Assembly: GCA_963850915.1 (NCBI GenBank)
Contig: CAWKND010000008.1
Span: 1 to 64,000, forward strand
Source of the DNA: CAVTWH01 sp963850915
Lineage (GTDB): Bacteria > Actinomycetota > Actinomycetes > Mycobacteriales > Micromonosporaceae
Direction: 5' to 3'
DNA length: 64,000 bases
Positions 31,181 to 39,518 of this stretch are shown here, piece after piece. Within the stretch, counting starts at the first letter, position 1; each line of letters starts with the position of its first letter. The position numbers and the translations under genes are program-made. The notes below the pieces were generated by a model. That model was not told the origin of the DNA. It did no database searches and was given only the letters and a program-made list of their open reading frames with translations.

Positions 31181-31810
31181 TCAAGCGCAGTCGCGGGGCG
31201 GACGTCGCATCGGCCACACCGGCGGGACTCCATCCGGCAGCTCGAGCACGCCTAGGTGAACGAACCCGAGCCGCGCGTACAGGGCCGCACTGCGCTCGCT
31301 GCTGGCTTCTATATACGCCGGTATGCCATCGCTGTCGCAGCGCTCAAGCGTCGGCCGCATCAGCGCGCTGCCGAGCCCCTGCCCCTGCAGCCCGGGCCTT
31401 ACCCCGATCCAGCGGATGTAGGAGTGCGGCTCGGTGAGGTGATGCTCATGCATCGCCTTTTGGACGCGGATCGCGCGCGGCAGCTGCATCCCGAAGGCTT
31501 GGAGCCACCGCACCGCGGTCCGCCCGTCCACGGTCTTAGGCATCTCCCACCGGTCCGGCGGGAGCACCAGGCACCCACCGACCAGACCGCTGCCGCGATC
31601 GTCGGCGGCGGTGAACGCCAGCCCGTCCTGCGGCAGCACGTACGTTTGCAGTTCCAGCCTGAACATCAGTTCGCGGCGTGCTACCCGCCGAGTGCGCTGC
31701 GGCAACAGCGAATTAATCACCACGTCATCTACGAACGCCTGAGCCAGCGCCGCGCTCAGGGCCGGCACTTCGCTTGAATCCGCCCGTCGAATCGCCGCCA
31801 TGCGCGGCAC
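31181..31810 (-). CDS. GNAT-family N-acetyltransferase
   Basis: An intact 209-residue protein. The N-terminus IRRADSSEVPALSAALAQAF, then DDRGSGLVGGCLVLPPD and the acetyl-CoA loop YIRWIGVRPGLQGQGLGSAL (R/QxxGxG/A) followed by ERCDSDGIPAYIEASSERSA and ALYARLGFVHLGVLEL complete a GNAT fold. Substrate unknown. The gene at 58.35 kb is a clear paralogue with the same layout and a matching LPxGxPxxxxMRRP-like ending. Start MPRMAAIRRADS; the inner MAAIRRADS would also serve. Confidence 0.8.
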   Translation of the reverse strand: MPRMAAIRRADSSEVPALSAALAQAFVDDVVINSLLPQRTRRVARRELMFRLELQTYVLPQDGLAFTAADDRGSGLVGGCLVLPPDRWEMPKTVDGRTAVRWLQAFGMQLPRAIRVQKAMHEHHLTEPHSYIRWIGVRPGLQGQGLGSALMRPTLERCDSDGIPAYIEASSERSAALYARLGFVHLGVLELPDGVPPVWPMRRPPRDCA

Positions 31811-32002
31811 GATAGCGCCCAGGCAACCATAAGCTCAACCGTCCTGTGCATGATCGTCCGTGACGGAGGTGGGCTCGGTCGAGCGCTACATCGCGCCGGT
31901 CAGGGCCTGATCGACTACAGGGGCCAAGATCCCCGTCGTGCATCATCCGCGCGAAACGCAGCCCGCTGAACTGGGTACCTCGCTGCGGGTTCTCCGGCCG
32001 AC

Positions 32003-32356
32003 TCAGCTATCACCTGGCGCTAGTGCCGAGTTGTAGCGTTCCCAGACAGTTGCCCGTTCTTCGTCTGTGGCCGCCGCGTGCAGCGCCGTTACCAAATGGT
32101 CGACCTCGGGAGTCATGACGGCGATGACGTCAGCGCCCTCGAGGTCGATGGTGGCAAACGTGTGAGTCGTGCCGGCGGGGATGGTCACGTGATCACCCGG
32201 TTGAAGAATCTTTCGTTCGGTGCCAATGAGGACCTCGAGTCGACCTCGAAGGACGACGAATCCCTCGTCGGACAGGTGATGGCGATGGGGTGGGGCTTGG
32301 TCTCCCGCGTAGTGGGCCAGGTCCCATCGCCGCATCACGAAATTGTTCACGGGCAT
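32003..32356 (-). CDS. Single-domain cupin protein
   Basis: From MPVNNFVMRRWDLAHYAGD the chain has cupin motif 1 (HRHHLSDEGFVVLRGRLEVL, with the metal-binding His pair and Glu) and motif 2 (GDHVTIPAGTTHTFA). This gives a 117-residue single cupin barrel. The metal ligands H-x-H...E...H are complete, so a metal enzyme or sugar/ligand-binding role is possible, but the substrate is not evident. The open frame extends upstream to 32605 without similarity, so the ATG at 32356 is chosen. No partner gene is adjacent. Confidence 0.7.
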   Translation of the reverse strand: MPVNNFVMRRWDLAHYAGDQAPPHRHHLSDEGFVVLRGRLEVLIGTERKILQPGDHVTIPAGTTHTFATIDLEGADVIAVMTPEVDHLVTALHAAATDEERATVWERYNSALAPGDS

Positions 32357-32733
32357 GACGGTAGCCGCTTGATCAGCCGAGGTCGATACAAGCGCATCCT
32401 CATCCAGCCGCCGACCGTGCGCTGTGGCTCGGCGGTCGTCGTCACGGTTCGTGGCGGCGAGCCCGGTGCGTCGAACCGCAGCAGCGTGCGTCAGGTCGAC
32501 GTGAGTAGGTCGAGGTCCTCCCCCGAGTGCCGACTGGCATGAATGTTTCACCGCCGCTGCCCTGACCTGACCCGCTGGCCGGCTGGTGACCAGCGGGTTG
32601 CTCACGTTGGCGACTTTCCGGGTGGCAATGCGGCGCGGTGGCGCCTAACGTTCGGGGTTGACGGGCTCATCGGCCGAGATCGATAGCTGCCGTACCCAGG
32701 GGCCTGCCCGGACGGGGAAGAAGGTGCGCGCAG

Positions 32734-33813
32734 ATGGGGATATCACGGTGGTTGACCGCCGGCGTGGCGGTAACGGCCGGCCTGGCGGCGGCATCCGCAA
32801 TGGCTCCGGCAATAGCCGGCAGCTCGCCGGCCGCGGCCGCCCAAGTCGGGTGTACCGCCACGGCGCACATCGACTCACAGTGGGGCAGCGGACCGTCCGG
32901 CGGTGAGATCGTCAGCTTTGCGGTGGTCAACACCTCTGCCGGCCCCGCCACCCGCTGGACGGTGACCTGGACGCTCGGCTCCGGCCAGTCGGTCAGCTCG
33001 GCGTGGAACGCCGCCGTCACCGTGTCGGGTACCACCGCCACCGCGGTAAACGCCCCGTACAACGGCACCCTGGCCGCGGGCGCGTCCACCACGTTCGGCC
33101 TGCAGCTCGCCGGCACCGGAGCAGTACCCACCCCGCTCTGCACCAACGACGCACCGGGGCCGGCCAGCAGCTCGCCGGCGCCCGGCGGGTCGGACGTGAA
33201 CCTCGGCGTGGCCGACAGCCAGTCGTCGGTGACCCTACGGATCGGGGAGACCCTCGGCGTGACCCTGACCTCCGCGTACAAGCCGCTGACCGTCAGCGGC
33301 GCGGCGCTGACCCAGCTGTCGGCCAGTGGCGGGTACCCCACCGGCCAGCCGCTCGTGGCGCAGTTCCGCGCGGTGACCCCCGGTACCGTCACCGTCAGCA
33401 CCGTGACCGACGACCCGTGCTTCCACACGTCCCCGCCGTGCGCGCGACCCGTCGCCCTCTGGACCGTGCAGGTCACCGTGCTCGGGACCTCGTCGCCCAT
33501 CGCGACCCCCAAGACGGTCACCGTCACGGAAGCCAACAACCGGGCCAGTATCGGCCTGCACGTCGGCGACACCCTCAGGGTGAACCTGGCTGCCATGTAT
33601 TGGCCGCCCACACTGAGTACCAGCGGCGTTCTCGGCCAGCTCAACGTGATCGGTGGCTACCCGAGCGGCCAGCAACTGCTGGCCCGCTACACCGCCGTCG
33701 CGCTGGGCCAGCTCGACATCTCCACGATCAGCGACGCGACCTGCCTGCACCAGGCAATGCCGTGCCCGTCACCGCAGCTGCCCTGGACCGTCCACATCAC
33801 CGTCACCACCTGA
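32734..33813 (+). CDS. Secreted CBM2 protein with two chagasin-like repeats
   Basis: A signal peptide (MGISRWLTAGVAVTAGLAAA then ASAMAPAIAG) precedes a family 2 cellulose-binding module at about residues 38-137. It starts with GCTATAHIDSQWGSG, has the surface Trp positions in TRWTVTWTLGSG and SSAWNA, and closes with PLCTN so the two Cys form the usual disulfide. A Pro/Ser linker leads to two homologous ~90-residue beta domains. Each begins VTLRIGETLGVTLTS or ASIGLHVGDTLRVNLAA and ends TVSTVTDDPCFHTSPPC or DISTISDATCLHQAMPC with W-T-V at the close. The repeats resemble chagasin (I42) inhibitor-type Ig folds; that assignment is inference. No catalytic domain is present, so this is a cell-wall or polysaccharide-bound accessory protein. 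Confidence 0.75.
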   Translation: MGISRWLTAGVAVTAGLAAASAMAPAIAGSSPAAAAQVGCTATAHIDSQWGSGPSGGEIVSFAVVNTSAGPATRWTVTWTLGSGQSVSSAWNAAVTVSGTTATAVNAPYNGTLAAGASTTFGLQLAGTGAVPTPLCTNDAPGPASSSPAPGGSDVNLGVADSQSSVTLRIGETLGVTLTSAYKPLTVSGAALTQLSASGGYPTGQPLVAQFRAVTPGTVTVSTVTDDPCFHTSPPCARPVALWTVQVTVLGTSSPIATPKTVTVTEANNRASIGLHVGDTLRVNLAAMYWPPTLSTSGVLGQLNVIGGYPSGQQLLARYTAVALGQLDISTISDATCLHQAMPCPSPQLPWTVHITVTT

Positions 33814-34636
33814 CCCGGGGCCGCCCTCGCACGTCCCCCCGGGCTCGACAGAGCGGGTCGGTCGGCTGAAATCCCGGCCGCCCGCTCCCCGCGTGCAGCA
33901 GGCGGGCTGCGGGCGAGTGCGGAGCCAGGGAGACCTTCGCCTGGCGTGCTGCTGCGCCGCCGGAACTGGACCGCGTCCGCGCGCGTCGTCAGCGCCCGGC
34001 CAGTCTGGTGCGGCGCGCACGGATCTGCCGCAGTTGGTGTGCGGTCGTAGGCCGAAGGGTCGTCACGGACGGCGAGCACACCGACGAGGTCGGGTTTCCA
34101 ATGGGCTTGACGGAGCGGTGCGATGCGGCGCCCGCACGTTGGGCCCATGCGAAACGACTCGAACCGCAGCCGGTCGCGGCTGCCGGTCACCGCCGGATCG
34201 AGACTCCGCACGTCGATGGCTGGAAATACCCGGGTACGGGCAACCTCAGCCACCGCCAGCAGCCCCACCGTCACCGGCTCCGCGGTGGTGACAAAGCCAG
34301 AGAAGAACCGCGGATTTGCCACCGGTCCACCCCACCGGACACCCCGCCAGAAGTCTGCAGCACGAGACCGCCGTCCCGCGTCACCCAGACGGATGTACGT
34401 ATCCGAACGTCGCCACCCCTGACATGGCGCTGACCCGACGGTCCATGCCCGACACCCCGTCAACCCTCGAACCGCGACCGTTAGGACCTCTTCGAGGAGG
34501 TGGGTGAGGAATAGGGATAGGTGGACGGCGCAGGCGGAGTTTGCGGTCAACAGGAGTGGCGCCCAGTGCAACGTTCTCAGTCGCGGAACCGTACCCCGCC
34601 CAGGGTGCCGCCCTTCCGCATGTCCGAGCACAGGTC
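33814..34636. other. Gene-poor region apart from the SWIM remnant
   Basis: Between the CBM2 protein and the GntR operon promoter I see no intact gene. The only coding-like sequence is the minus-strand SWIM-protein remnant at 34100-34412. The other frames are biased but match nothing recognisable. Confidence 0.5.
34100..34412 (-). pseudogene. Remnant of a SWIM zinc-finger family protein (N-terminal part)
   Basis: The minus strand reads SDTYIRLGDAG, then VRWGGPVANPRFFSGFVTTA, EPVTVGLLAVAEVARTRVFP and SLDPAVTGSRDRLRFESF. This is the conserved N-terminal region of actinobacterial SWIM zinc-finger proteins (NPRFFSGF..., DRLRFESFS...). The Cys-rich turn that should follow is missing, and a short NVRAPHRTA-like stretch appears after a deletion. 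The SWIM motif is absent and no start is present. It is a decayed or deleted gene. Confidence 0.5.
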
Positions 34637-34667
34637 TTGACAGCGCGGGAGTCCTCACCGCTATTGT
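34637..34667 (+). promoter_or_regulatory. Promoter of the gntR-ABC operon
   Basis: A perfect -35 TTGACA (34637-34642) and a -10 TATTGT (34662-34667) are separated by 19 bases. Transcription would start near 34674, about 27 bases before the GntR ATG. The long spacer suggests it may need help or be weak. Confidence 0.5.
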
Positions 34668-34670
34668 GCT

Positions 34671-34685
34671 AACAACCTAGTTGAA
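34671..34685. promoter_or_regulatory. Candidate GntR (YtrA-type) operator overlapping the start of transcription
   Basis: CAAC-CTA-GTTG (34673-34683) is a perfect dyad placed directly after the -10 box. Together with upstream GTGCTAA it resembles the sites used by YtrA-type GntR repressors, so autorepression of the operon is likely. Confidence 0.45.
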
Positions 34686-34700
34686 TGGCGCTGGTCGAGG

Positions 34701-35090
34701 ATGATCGAGTTCCACCTGGAGACACGCTCGGGAGTCGCCCCGTACCTGCAGCTCGTCCAGCAGGTCCGCCGGGCGCTACGGCTCGGACTGCTGCGCGAGG
34801 GCGACCAGCTGCCGACCGTGAAGGAGGTCGTCGCCTCGGTGGCGATCAACCCGAACACGGTGCTGAAGGCCTACCGCGAGTTGGAGCACGAGGGGCTCGT
34901 CTCGCCCCGGCCGGGCCTGGGCACGTTCGTCACCCGCACGCTGGCCGACGACACCACCGCCGCGCATGGGCCACTCCGTGAGGAGCTGCGCCGCTGGCTG
35001 GCCAGGGCCCGTGATGCCGGACTCGACGACGAGAGCATCGAGGCGATCTTCACCACCACGTTCCGTACCCACGCTGAGGAGAAGGCATGA
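34701..35090 (+). CDS. GntR-family (YtrA subfamily) transcriptional regulator
   Basis: An intact 129-residue protein. The winged helix-turn-helix occupies residues 1-75: PYLQLVQQVRRALRLGLLRE, GDQLPTVKEVVASVAINPNT, VLKAYRELEHEGLVSPRPGL and GTFV. A short helical dimerisation tail (LREELRRWLARARDAGLDDE) replaces the large effector domain. This short form is the YtrA type, which typically represses an ABC transporter operon in cis. Its stop overlaps the ATPase start by four bases. A promoter and a dyad operator lie just upstream. Confidence 0.85.
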   Translation: MIEFHLETRSGVAPYLQLVQQVRRALRLGLLREGDQLPTVKEVVASVAINPNTVLKAYRELEHEGLVSPRPGLGTFVTRTLADDTTAAHGPLREELRRWLARARDAGLDDESIEAIFTTTFRTHAEEKA

Positions 35091-35974
35091 CCGCCGTACT
35101 GGAAGCCGTGAACCTGACCAAGAGGTACGGCCGCCGCCAGGCGCTGTCGGACTGCACGCTGCACATCCCCGCCGGTCGTGTGGTCGGGCTCGTCGGCCCC
35201 AACGGCGCCGGCAAAACAACGCTGCTCCAGCTCGCCGTTGGTCTGCTGATCCCTACCTCGGGCAGCATCACCGTGCTGGGTGGCCGGCCGGGCTCCGGAC
35301 CCGACCAACTGGCCAGGGTCGGCTTCGTTGCCCAGGACACCCCGACGTACGCCAACCTGACGGTCGCCGACCATCTGCGACTCGGCTCGCGCCTCAACCC
35401 GCACTGGGACGCCGGTGCCGCCCAGGGACGCATCGAGGCACTCGGCCTGGATCCCGGACAGAAAGCAGGCCGGCTCTCCGGCGGCCAGCGCGCCCAGCTC
35501 GCCCTGACCCTGGCCATCGCCAAGCGGCCCGAACTGCTCATCCTGGACGAGCCGGTGGCCAGCCTCGATCCGTTGGCGCGACGGGAGTTCCTGCGCACCC
35601 TGATGGAGTTCACCGCCGAGTCCGGGGCCAGCGTGGTGCTCTCCTCGCACCTGGTCGCCGACCTGGAGCGCGTATGCGACTACCTGATCGTGCTGGCCAA
35701 CTCCCGGGTACTGCTCGCCGGCGACGTGGATGACCTGCTCACCAGCCACCCCCGGCTGATCGGCGCCCGCGGCGACGTGGACGCCCTGCCGCCCGCCGTC
35801 GACGTGATCCAGGCCAGCCACACCGACCGGCAGAGCACGCTCATCGTGCACAGCACCGAGCCGGTGGACGAGTCCGTCTGGACCGCCGAGAAGCTCGATC
35901 TCGAAGACCTCGTCCTGGCCTACATGGCCCAGGCCCAGGCCGCCGCCCGCCGCCCCGTCACCGCCGCCCGCTGA
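35087..35974 (+). CDS. ABC transporter ATP-binding protein
   Basis: An intact 295-residue ATPase. Walker A VGLVGPNGAGKTTLLQLAVG is at about residue 33, the Q-loop in VGFVAQDTPTYANLTVADHL, signature RLSGGQRAQLALTLAIAKRP, Walker B LLILDEPVASLDPLARREFL, and the H-loop in SVVLSSHLVADLERVCDYLI. The C-terminal region (after ~220) is a regulatory extension ending LEDLVLAYMAQAQAAARRP. It is coupled to the regulator by an ATGA overlap and followed 35 bases later by the permease. The set exports or senses a lipid- or peptide-like compound in YtrA-type systems; the substrate is unknown. Confidence 0.88.
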   Translation: MTAVLEAVNLTKRYGRRQALSDCTLHIPAGRVVGLVGPNGAGKTTLLQLAVGLLIPTSGSITVLGGRPGSGPDQLARVGFVAQDTPTYANLTVADHLRLGSRLNPHWDAGAAQGRIEALGLDPGQKAGRLSGGQRAQLALTLAIAKRPELLILDEPVASLDPLARREFLRTLMEFTAESGASVVLSSHLVADLERVCDYLIVLANSRVLLAGDVDDLLTSHPRLIGARGDVDALPPAVDVIQASHTDRQSTLIVHSTEPVDESVWTAEKLDLEDLVLAYMAQAQAAARRPVTAAR

Positions 35975-36008
35975 CCGCCCAACCACTCACGACACAGGAG
36001 AACACCCG

Positions 36009-37022
36009 ATGATCTGGTTGACCTGGCGGCAGTTCCGCGCCCAGGCGTGGATCGCCGCCGCCGCGCTCGCCGCGGTCGCCGTTGCGATGACCGTCAACGG
36101 CCTCGACCTCGCGCACCTCTGGGCCGACAGCGGCGCGGCTGGCTGCCATCCAGCCAGCGCATGCGGTACGGAGCTGAGCAGCTTCCTCGACTCCGCACAA
36201 CAGGGCTCGACAGCGACGCTGTTCGGGCTGAGCCTGGCCCTCATGTACGTCGTACCGCCATTGATCGGCGCGTTCTGGGGCGCCCCGTTGATCGCCCGGG
36301 AACTGGAGACCGGCACGTACCGGCTGGTGTGGAACCAGTCCGTCACCCGGCAGCGTTGGCTCGCGATCAAGGTGGCTACCATCGGCCTCGCCGGCGTGGC
36401 GGTCACCGGGCTGCTGAGCCTGGCGGTCACCTGGGCGGCACAACGACTGGACCAGGCCTCGATGAACCGCATCGACCCAATGCACTTCGGCGGCCGTGGC
36501 GTCGTCCCGATCGGCTACACCGCCTTCGCCTTCGCTCTCGGTCTCATGGCCGGCGTGCTGATCCGGCGTACCGTGCCGGCGATGGCGGGCACCCTGGCCG
36601 TCTACACCGCCGCAGTAGTGGTGGTGACCACCAAGCTGCGCGCACACCTGTTGCCCGCCAAGCACATCTCGCTGCCGCTGACGGCGGACTCGATCCGTGA
36701 GTTCGGTACCTCCGCCGGTGGCACCGTGGTCCGGGTGCAGGGCGACGTAAACCTGCCGGGCGCATGGGTACTGCACAACGAGACGCTCACCGCAGCCGGT
36801 AAGCCGTTCACCGGGCCTGCCGATACACAATTCTGTAGCCGGGATGCGCCGCCCCGCGGGTGCCTGGAGTGGCTCGGCGCACAGAACCTGCACCAGGGCG
36901 TCGACTACCAGCCGGCCAGCCGGTTCTGGGCGCTGCAGTGGACAGAGACCGGGATCTTCCTCGCCCTGGCCCTGGTCCTGATCGGACTCACCTTCTGGCT
37001 GCTGCGCCGCCGCACCACCTGA
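36009..37022 (+). CDS. ABC-2 type transporter permease subunit
   Basis: An intact 337-residue membrane protein beginning MIWLTWRQFRAQAWIAAAAL, the usual start of these actinobacterial permeases. Six membrane helices are visible: residues ~15-33, LFGLSLALMYVVPPLIGAFW, VATIGLAGVAVTGLLSLAVT, GYTAFAFALGLMAGVLI, MAGTLAVYTAAVVVVTT and the last GIFLALALVLIGLTFWLL. The ARELETGTYRLVWNQSVTRQ loop after helix 2 is the conserved coupling element. A large external loop between helices 5 and 6 holds two Cys (FCSRDAPPRGC). A GGAGAACACCC ribosome site precedes the ATG. It works with the ATPase at 35087. Confidence 0.85.
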   Translation: MIWLTWRQFRAQAWIAAAALAAVAVAMTVNGLDLAHLWADSGAAGCHPASACGTELSSFLDSAQQGSTATLFGLSLALMYVVPPLIGAFWGAPLIARELETGTYRLVWNQSVTRQRWLAIKVATIGLAGVAVTGLLSLAVTWAAQRLDQASMNRIDPMHFGGRGVVPIGYTAFAFALGLMAGVLIRRTVPAMAGTLAVYTAAVVVVTTKLRAHLLPAKHISLPLTADSIREFGTSAGGTVVRVQGDVNLPGAWVLHNETLTAAGKPFTGPADTQFCSRDAPPRGCLEWLGAQNLHQGVDYQPASRFWALQWTETGIFLALALVLIGLTFWLLRRRTT

Positions 37023-37245
37023 CCGCGCAACCCCGCCGGCACCAGTCCCGCCCCGAGCGCGCCATGGTCGTCGACCACGGCGCGTTCGGTGTGCGGCAGC
37101 AGCATTGGCAGAGCGTCACGCATCCGTATCTGCCCGGCCCGCCGGACGTCCGGGCCGGGTATGACGGCCGGGCGGCGCCGATTGGCCCTCCGGTTGCTGT
37201 GGGCTGGGTGAGGCCGCTGGAAGCGTGTTTCATAAGTTGGTTGGC

Positions 37246-37655
37246 TCATGAGACACCGCCCTTCTCGGGCGGCCTCACTCTCACACCCGTTCTGGTGTGG
37301 GGGTGGGGTTCCTGCGTCGTTGGGCCTGGTTTCACCCACACGCTGGTATGGGCCAGTGCCGTCCCCTCGGCAGACATTGATGACCGGGCCTCGTGCTTCG
37401 GGGTCCCGGATCTGGGTGTGGTGTTCCTTGGCCCAGATGGCGAGGTTGGTGGCGGCGTTGAGGTCACGGTCGGTCCGGTGGCCGCAGCTGAACGTCCGCT
37501 GCGACAGCGGCAACGTCGGTCCGACCGTGCGGCAGGCCGAACAGGTCTTGGTGGACGGAAACCAGCGGTCCACCAGGACAACTTGTCCGCCCCGCCAGGC
37601 CTGTTTGTAGCCGATGATCCGCGCCAACTCTGCCTAGCCGGCGTCCGCGATGGCT
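37246..37655 (-). pseudogene. C-terminal remnant of an IS605-type TnpB/OrfB
   Basis: The minus strand reads AELARIIGYKQAWRGGQVVL then VDRWFPSTKTCSACRTVGP, then LSQRTFSCGHRTDRDLNAAT and NLAIWAKEHH. This is the end of the RuvC-like nuclease domain with its zinc knuckle (CSAC plus a reduced second pair) and the final catalytic Asp region DRDLNAA. An in-frame TAG sits just before AELARII, and everything upstream of ~37655 is missing, so it is an inactive fragment. The C-terminal tail keeps an ARGPVINVCRGDGTG-like stretch common in actinobacterial TnpB. Downstream hairpins at 37256-37299 fit the element's right end. Confidence 0.7.
37256..37299 (-). promoter_or_regulatory. Paired hairpins at the TnpB 3' end (IS605 right end or omega-RNA scaffold)
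   Basis: Two perfect stems lie back to back: CACACC-N6-GGTGTG (37282-37299) and CCGCCC-N5-GGGCGG (37256-37272). They overlap the end of the tnpB frame on its sense strand. IS200/IS605 elements end in such hairpins, and the TnpB guide RNA derives from this region, so either role is possible. The element boundary would be near 37250. Confidence 0.4.
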
Positions 37656-37662
37656 CGGCGGG

Positions 37663-37898
37663 CTCATCGCGCACTTCGTCTCCAAGAACGGCAACACCGA
37701 CGACGTTCGCGGCTACGCTTTGGCATTCGTCAAGGGCGCAGTTTTCGGCGTGCTCGGAGGCTTCGGCGACAAGATCGCACGCTTCTTCCTCGATACAAAG
37801 GGCGGCTGGAGCATCATGGCCAAACTCAGTAGCTTTGGGGCACTCAAAAGATCCTCACGGCGGCCCTGACCTACATCAAGGCTATACATCCGAAGTAA
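37663..37898 (+). pseudogene. 5'-truncated gene of unknown family, C-terminal piece
   Basis: The plus strand carries a coding-like tail: LIAHFVSKNGNTDDVRGYAL, AFVKGAVFGVLGGFGDKIAR, FFLDTKGGWSIMAKLSSFGA. After a slip in an AAAAG run near 37850 it continues LKKILTAALTYIKAIHPK and stops. The 5' part is replaced by the TnpB remnant, so the start is lost. The Gly-rich amphipathic helices and short basic tail are not a family I recognise. The end of a polymorphic secreted protein followed by its partner gene would fit the layout, but that is only inference. The next gene starts 65 bases downstream on the same strand. Confidence 0.4.
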
Positions 37899-37963
37899 CC
37901 TGACGACAGTTGGTGGGATGCGCTAAGCTCCCACCACCTGTCAAGAACCACGGGATAGACGAA

Positions 37964-38377
37964 ATGCCACGCAAATTCTCCTGGAGCCTGGCGATCCGTG
38001 GGGTTATCGTAGCAGTCCTGCTCGCCAGTGGATGGCTCACGCGACACCGCGACCTGAGTACGTACCTCTGGACAATCGCCGCGCTCGTCGCCATCACTCC
38101 ACTGGCGCGCCTGTTCCGCCGACGAATGCAGGTGATCGACCCGAAGAAGGACCGAGGAAACTACACGGTCACACTCTTGTCACCGGGTGACATTAACAAC
38201 CTCGTCGTATTGCAAACATCTCTTTCAATCACACGCAGAGAAGCAACCACAATTGCCGCCGCGACGCCAATCGTTATCGCGTCGGGTCTCTCGCATAACA
38301 GCGCACGCCGCCTCGCCTCCCGTCTACGAGCAAACAAAGCCCACGTCGCCGTAGACGTGGTTCCACACGGGCATTGA
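37964..38377 (+). CDS. Small membrane protein with an L7/L12 C-terminal-like domain
   Basis: From ATG 37964 (preceded by GGGA) the 137-residue protein has two membrane helices (IRGVIVAVLLASGWL and YLWTIAALVAITPLARLF). A soluble alpha/beta domain follows: NYTVTLLSPGDINNLVVLQT, then REATTIAAATPIVIASGLSH and SARRLASRLRANKAHVAVDV. The pattern (beta-strand, KxxVxxxx helix, PxxVxxGxS, helix, xxAxVxxx strand) matches the C-terminal domain of ribosomal protein L7/L12 as found in membrane-tethered actinobacterial proteins. Function unknown. The G+C is lower than its neighbours, which hints at transfer. Confidence 0.5.
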   Translation: MPRKFSWSLAIRGVIVAVLLASGWLTRHRDLSTYLWTIAALVAITPLARLFRRRMQVIDPKKDRGNYTVTLLSPGDINNLVVLQTSLSITRREATTIAAATPIVIASGLSHNSARRLASRLRANKAHVAVDVVPHGH

Positions 38378-38623
38378 GGTGTTTTCGTGCGCGCCGCAGG
38401 GTGGAGGTCGACCATGTAAGTGGGTTGATCTTTGTTCGACGCAGGCGTCACGATTGGAGCTTCGACAACGTCTGACCCGTTGTCCGCTTGCTCCCGGGCA
38501 AGGACGGGTTCCACGAACCCCACTCTTAACCCTGCCGCGGCTGCTAGCGTCGCCGGGATGTTCCACACTCTGGGCGGCCCTGCACCAGAGTCAGGCGCAG
38601 GCGGGGGTCTGGCTTCTTGCAGG

Positions 38624-39349
38624 ATGAGCGTCGCCCGAGTCGGAAGACTTCGTTTCAAGCTGGCACCAGCCCTGCTTGGGGTGGGGTGTGCCCTTCTTGT
38701 CTCGTTGACCGCATGTGGCGACTCTGACATCAAGTCGGCCACGCCGACTCACACGTCATTGCCCGCATCTGCCCCGGTACCAACCACCAGCACCGCTCCG
38801 GCTCCGCCGCCACAACCGCAGACCACGGAGTCGGGACTTTCGCCACAACCGGAAACTACAGGGCAGCCTGCTCCGCCAGCGCCGGAAACGACAGCCGCGC
38901 CATTGCAGCACTCCGGAGCCATCCAGGGAGGTGAGTTCTGCAAGCAGGACGAGGAGGGCTGGATCGGCTTCGACGCCAGCGGCGACGAGTACATCTGCCG
39001 GGACGTTGACCACAACGGCCACCCGCACTGGGTCAAGCCCTCAGCAGCCCCGGCACCGTCGCAAGCGGATGCCTCGGATGTCGTGCAGCGCTACTTCGCC
39101 GCGATCAACGCAGGAGACTACGCCACGGCCTGGGCATTGGGTGGACAGAACCTGGCCGGTTCATACCAGGACTTCGTCAATGGCTTCGCCACCACCCTGC
39201 AGGACACACTGACTGTCGTATCGGTTCACGGGCAAAGCGTGCAGATCAAGCTGGACGCGGAACAGACCGACGGCTCCCACCGCTACTACGCCGGCACCTA
39301 CACCGTCAGCGACGGTGTCATCGTCAACGCCGACATCAAACAACGGTGA
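38624..39349 (+). CDS. Secreted lipoprotein with a Pro/Thr-rich linker
   Basis: The ATG at 38624 gives a lipoprotein signal MSVARVGRLRFKLAPALLGV with the lipobox LVSLTAC, the Cys being the lipid anchor (about residue 31). A long Pro/Thr/Ser linker follows (APAPPPQPQTTESGLSPQPE). Then a small domain has a Cys pair GEFCKQDEEGWIGFDASGDE and YICRDVDHNGHPHWVKP, and last comes an NTF2-like domain (DVVQRYFAAINAGDYATAWA, AGSYQDFVNGFATTLQDT, AGTYTVSDGVIVNADIK). The DUF4878/NTF2-like fold is typical of surface lipoproteins; no enzyme motif is seen. The longer frame from 38432 has no signal sense and is rejected. Confidence 0.65.
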   Translation: MSVARVGRLRFKLAPALLGVGCALLVSLTACGDSDIKSATPTHTSLPASAPVPTTSTAPAPPPQPQTTESGLSPQPETTGQPAPPAPETTAAPLQHSGAIQGGEFCKQDEEGWIGFDASGDEYICRDVDHNGHPHWVKPSAAPAPSQADASDVVQRYFAAINAGDYATAWALGGQNLAGSYQDFVNGFATTLQDTLTVVSVHGQSVQIKLDAEQTDGSHRYYAGTYTVSDGVIVNADIKQR

Positions 39350-39518
39350 CCCACACTCGTACTACGGCCCATCGACGGTGACGTTGGGGCCGCAGGGTTT
39401 GCGGCTGCTCGTTTCGGGTGAGATCGTGGCTACTGCCAGTTGATCGGTCGTCAGACCGACTGCATTCGTCATGCTGGTCAGATCGGATGCCCGCGCGTGA
39501 GCCCGCAATTTGCACGAG

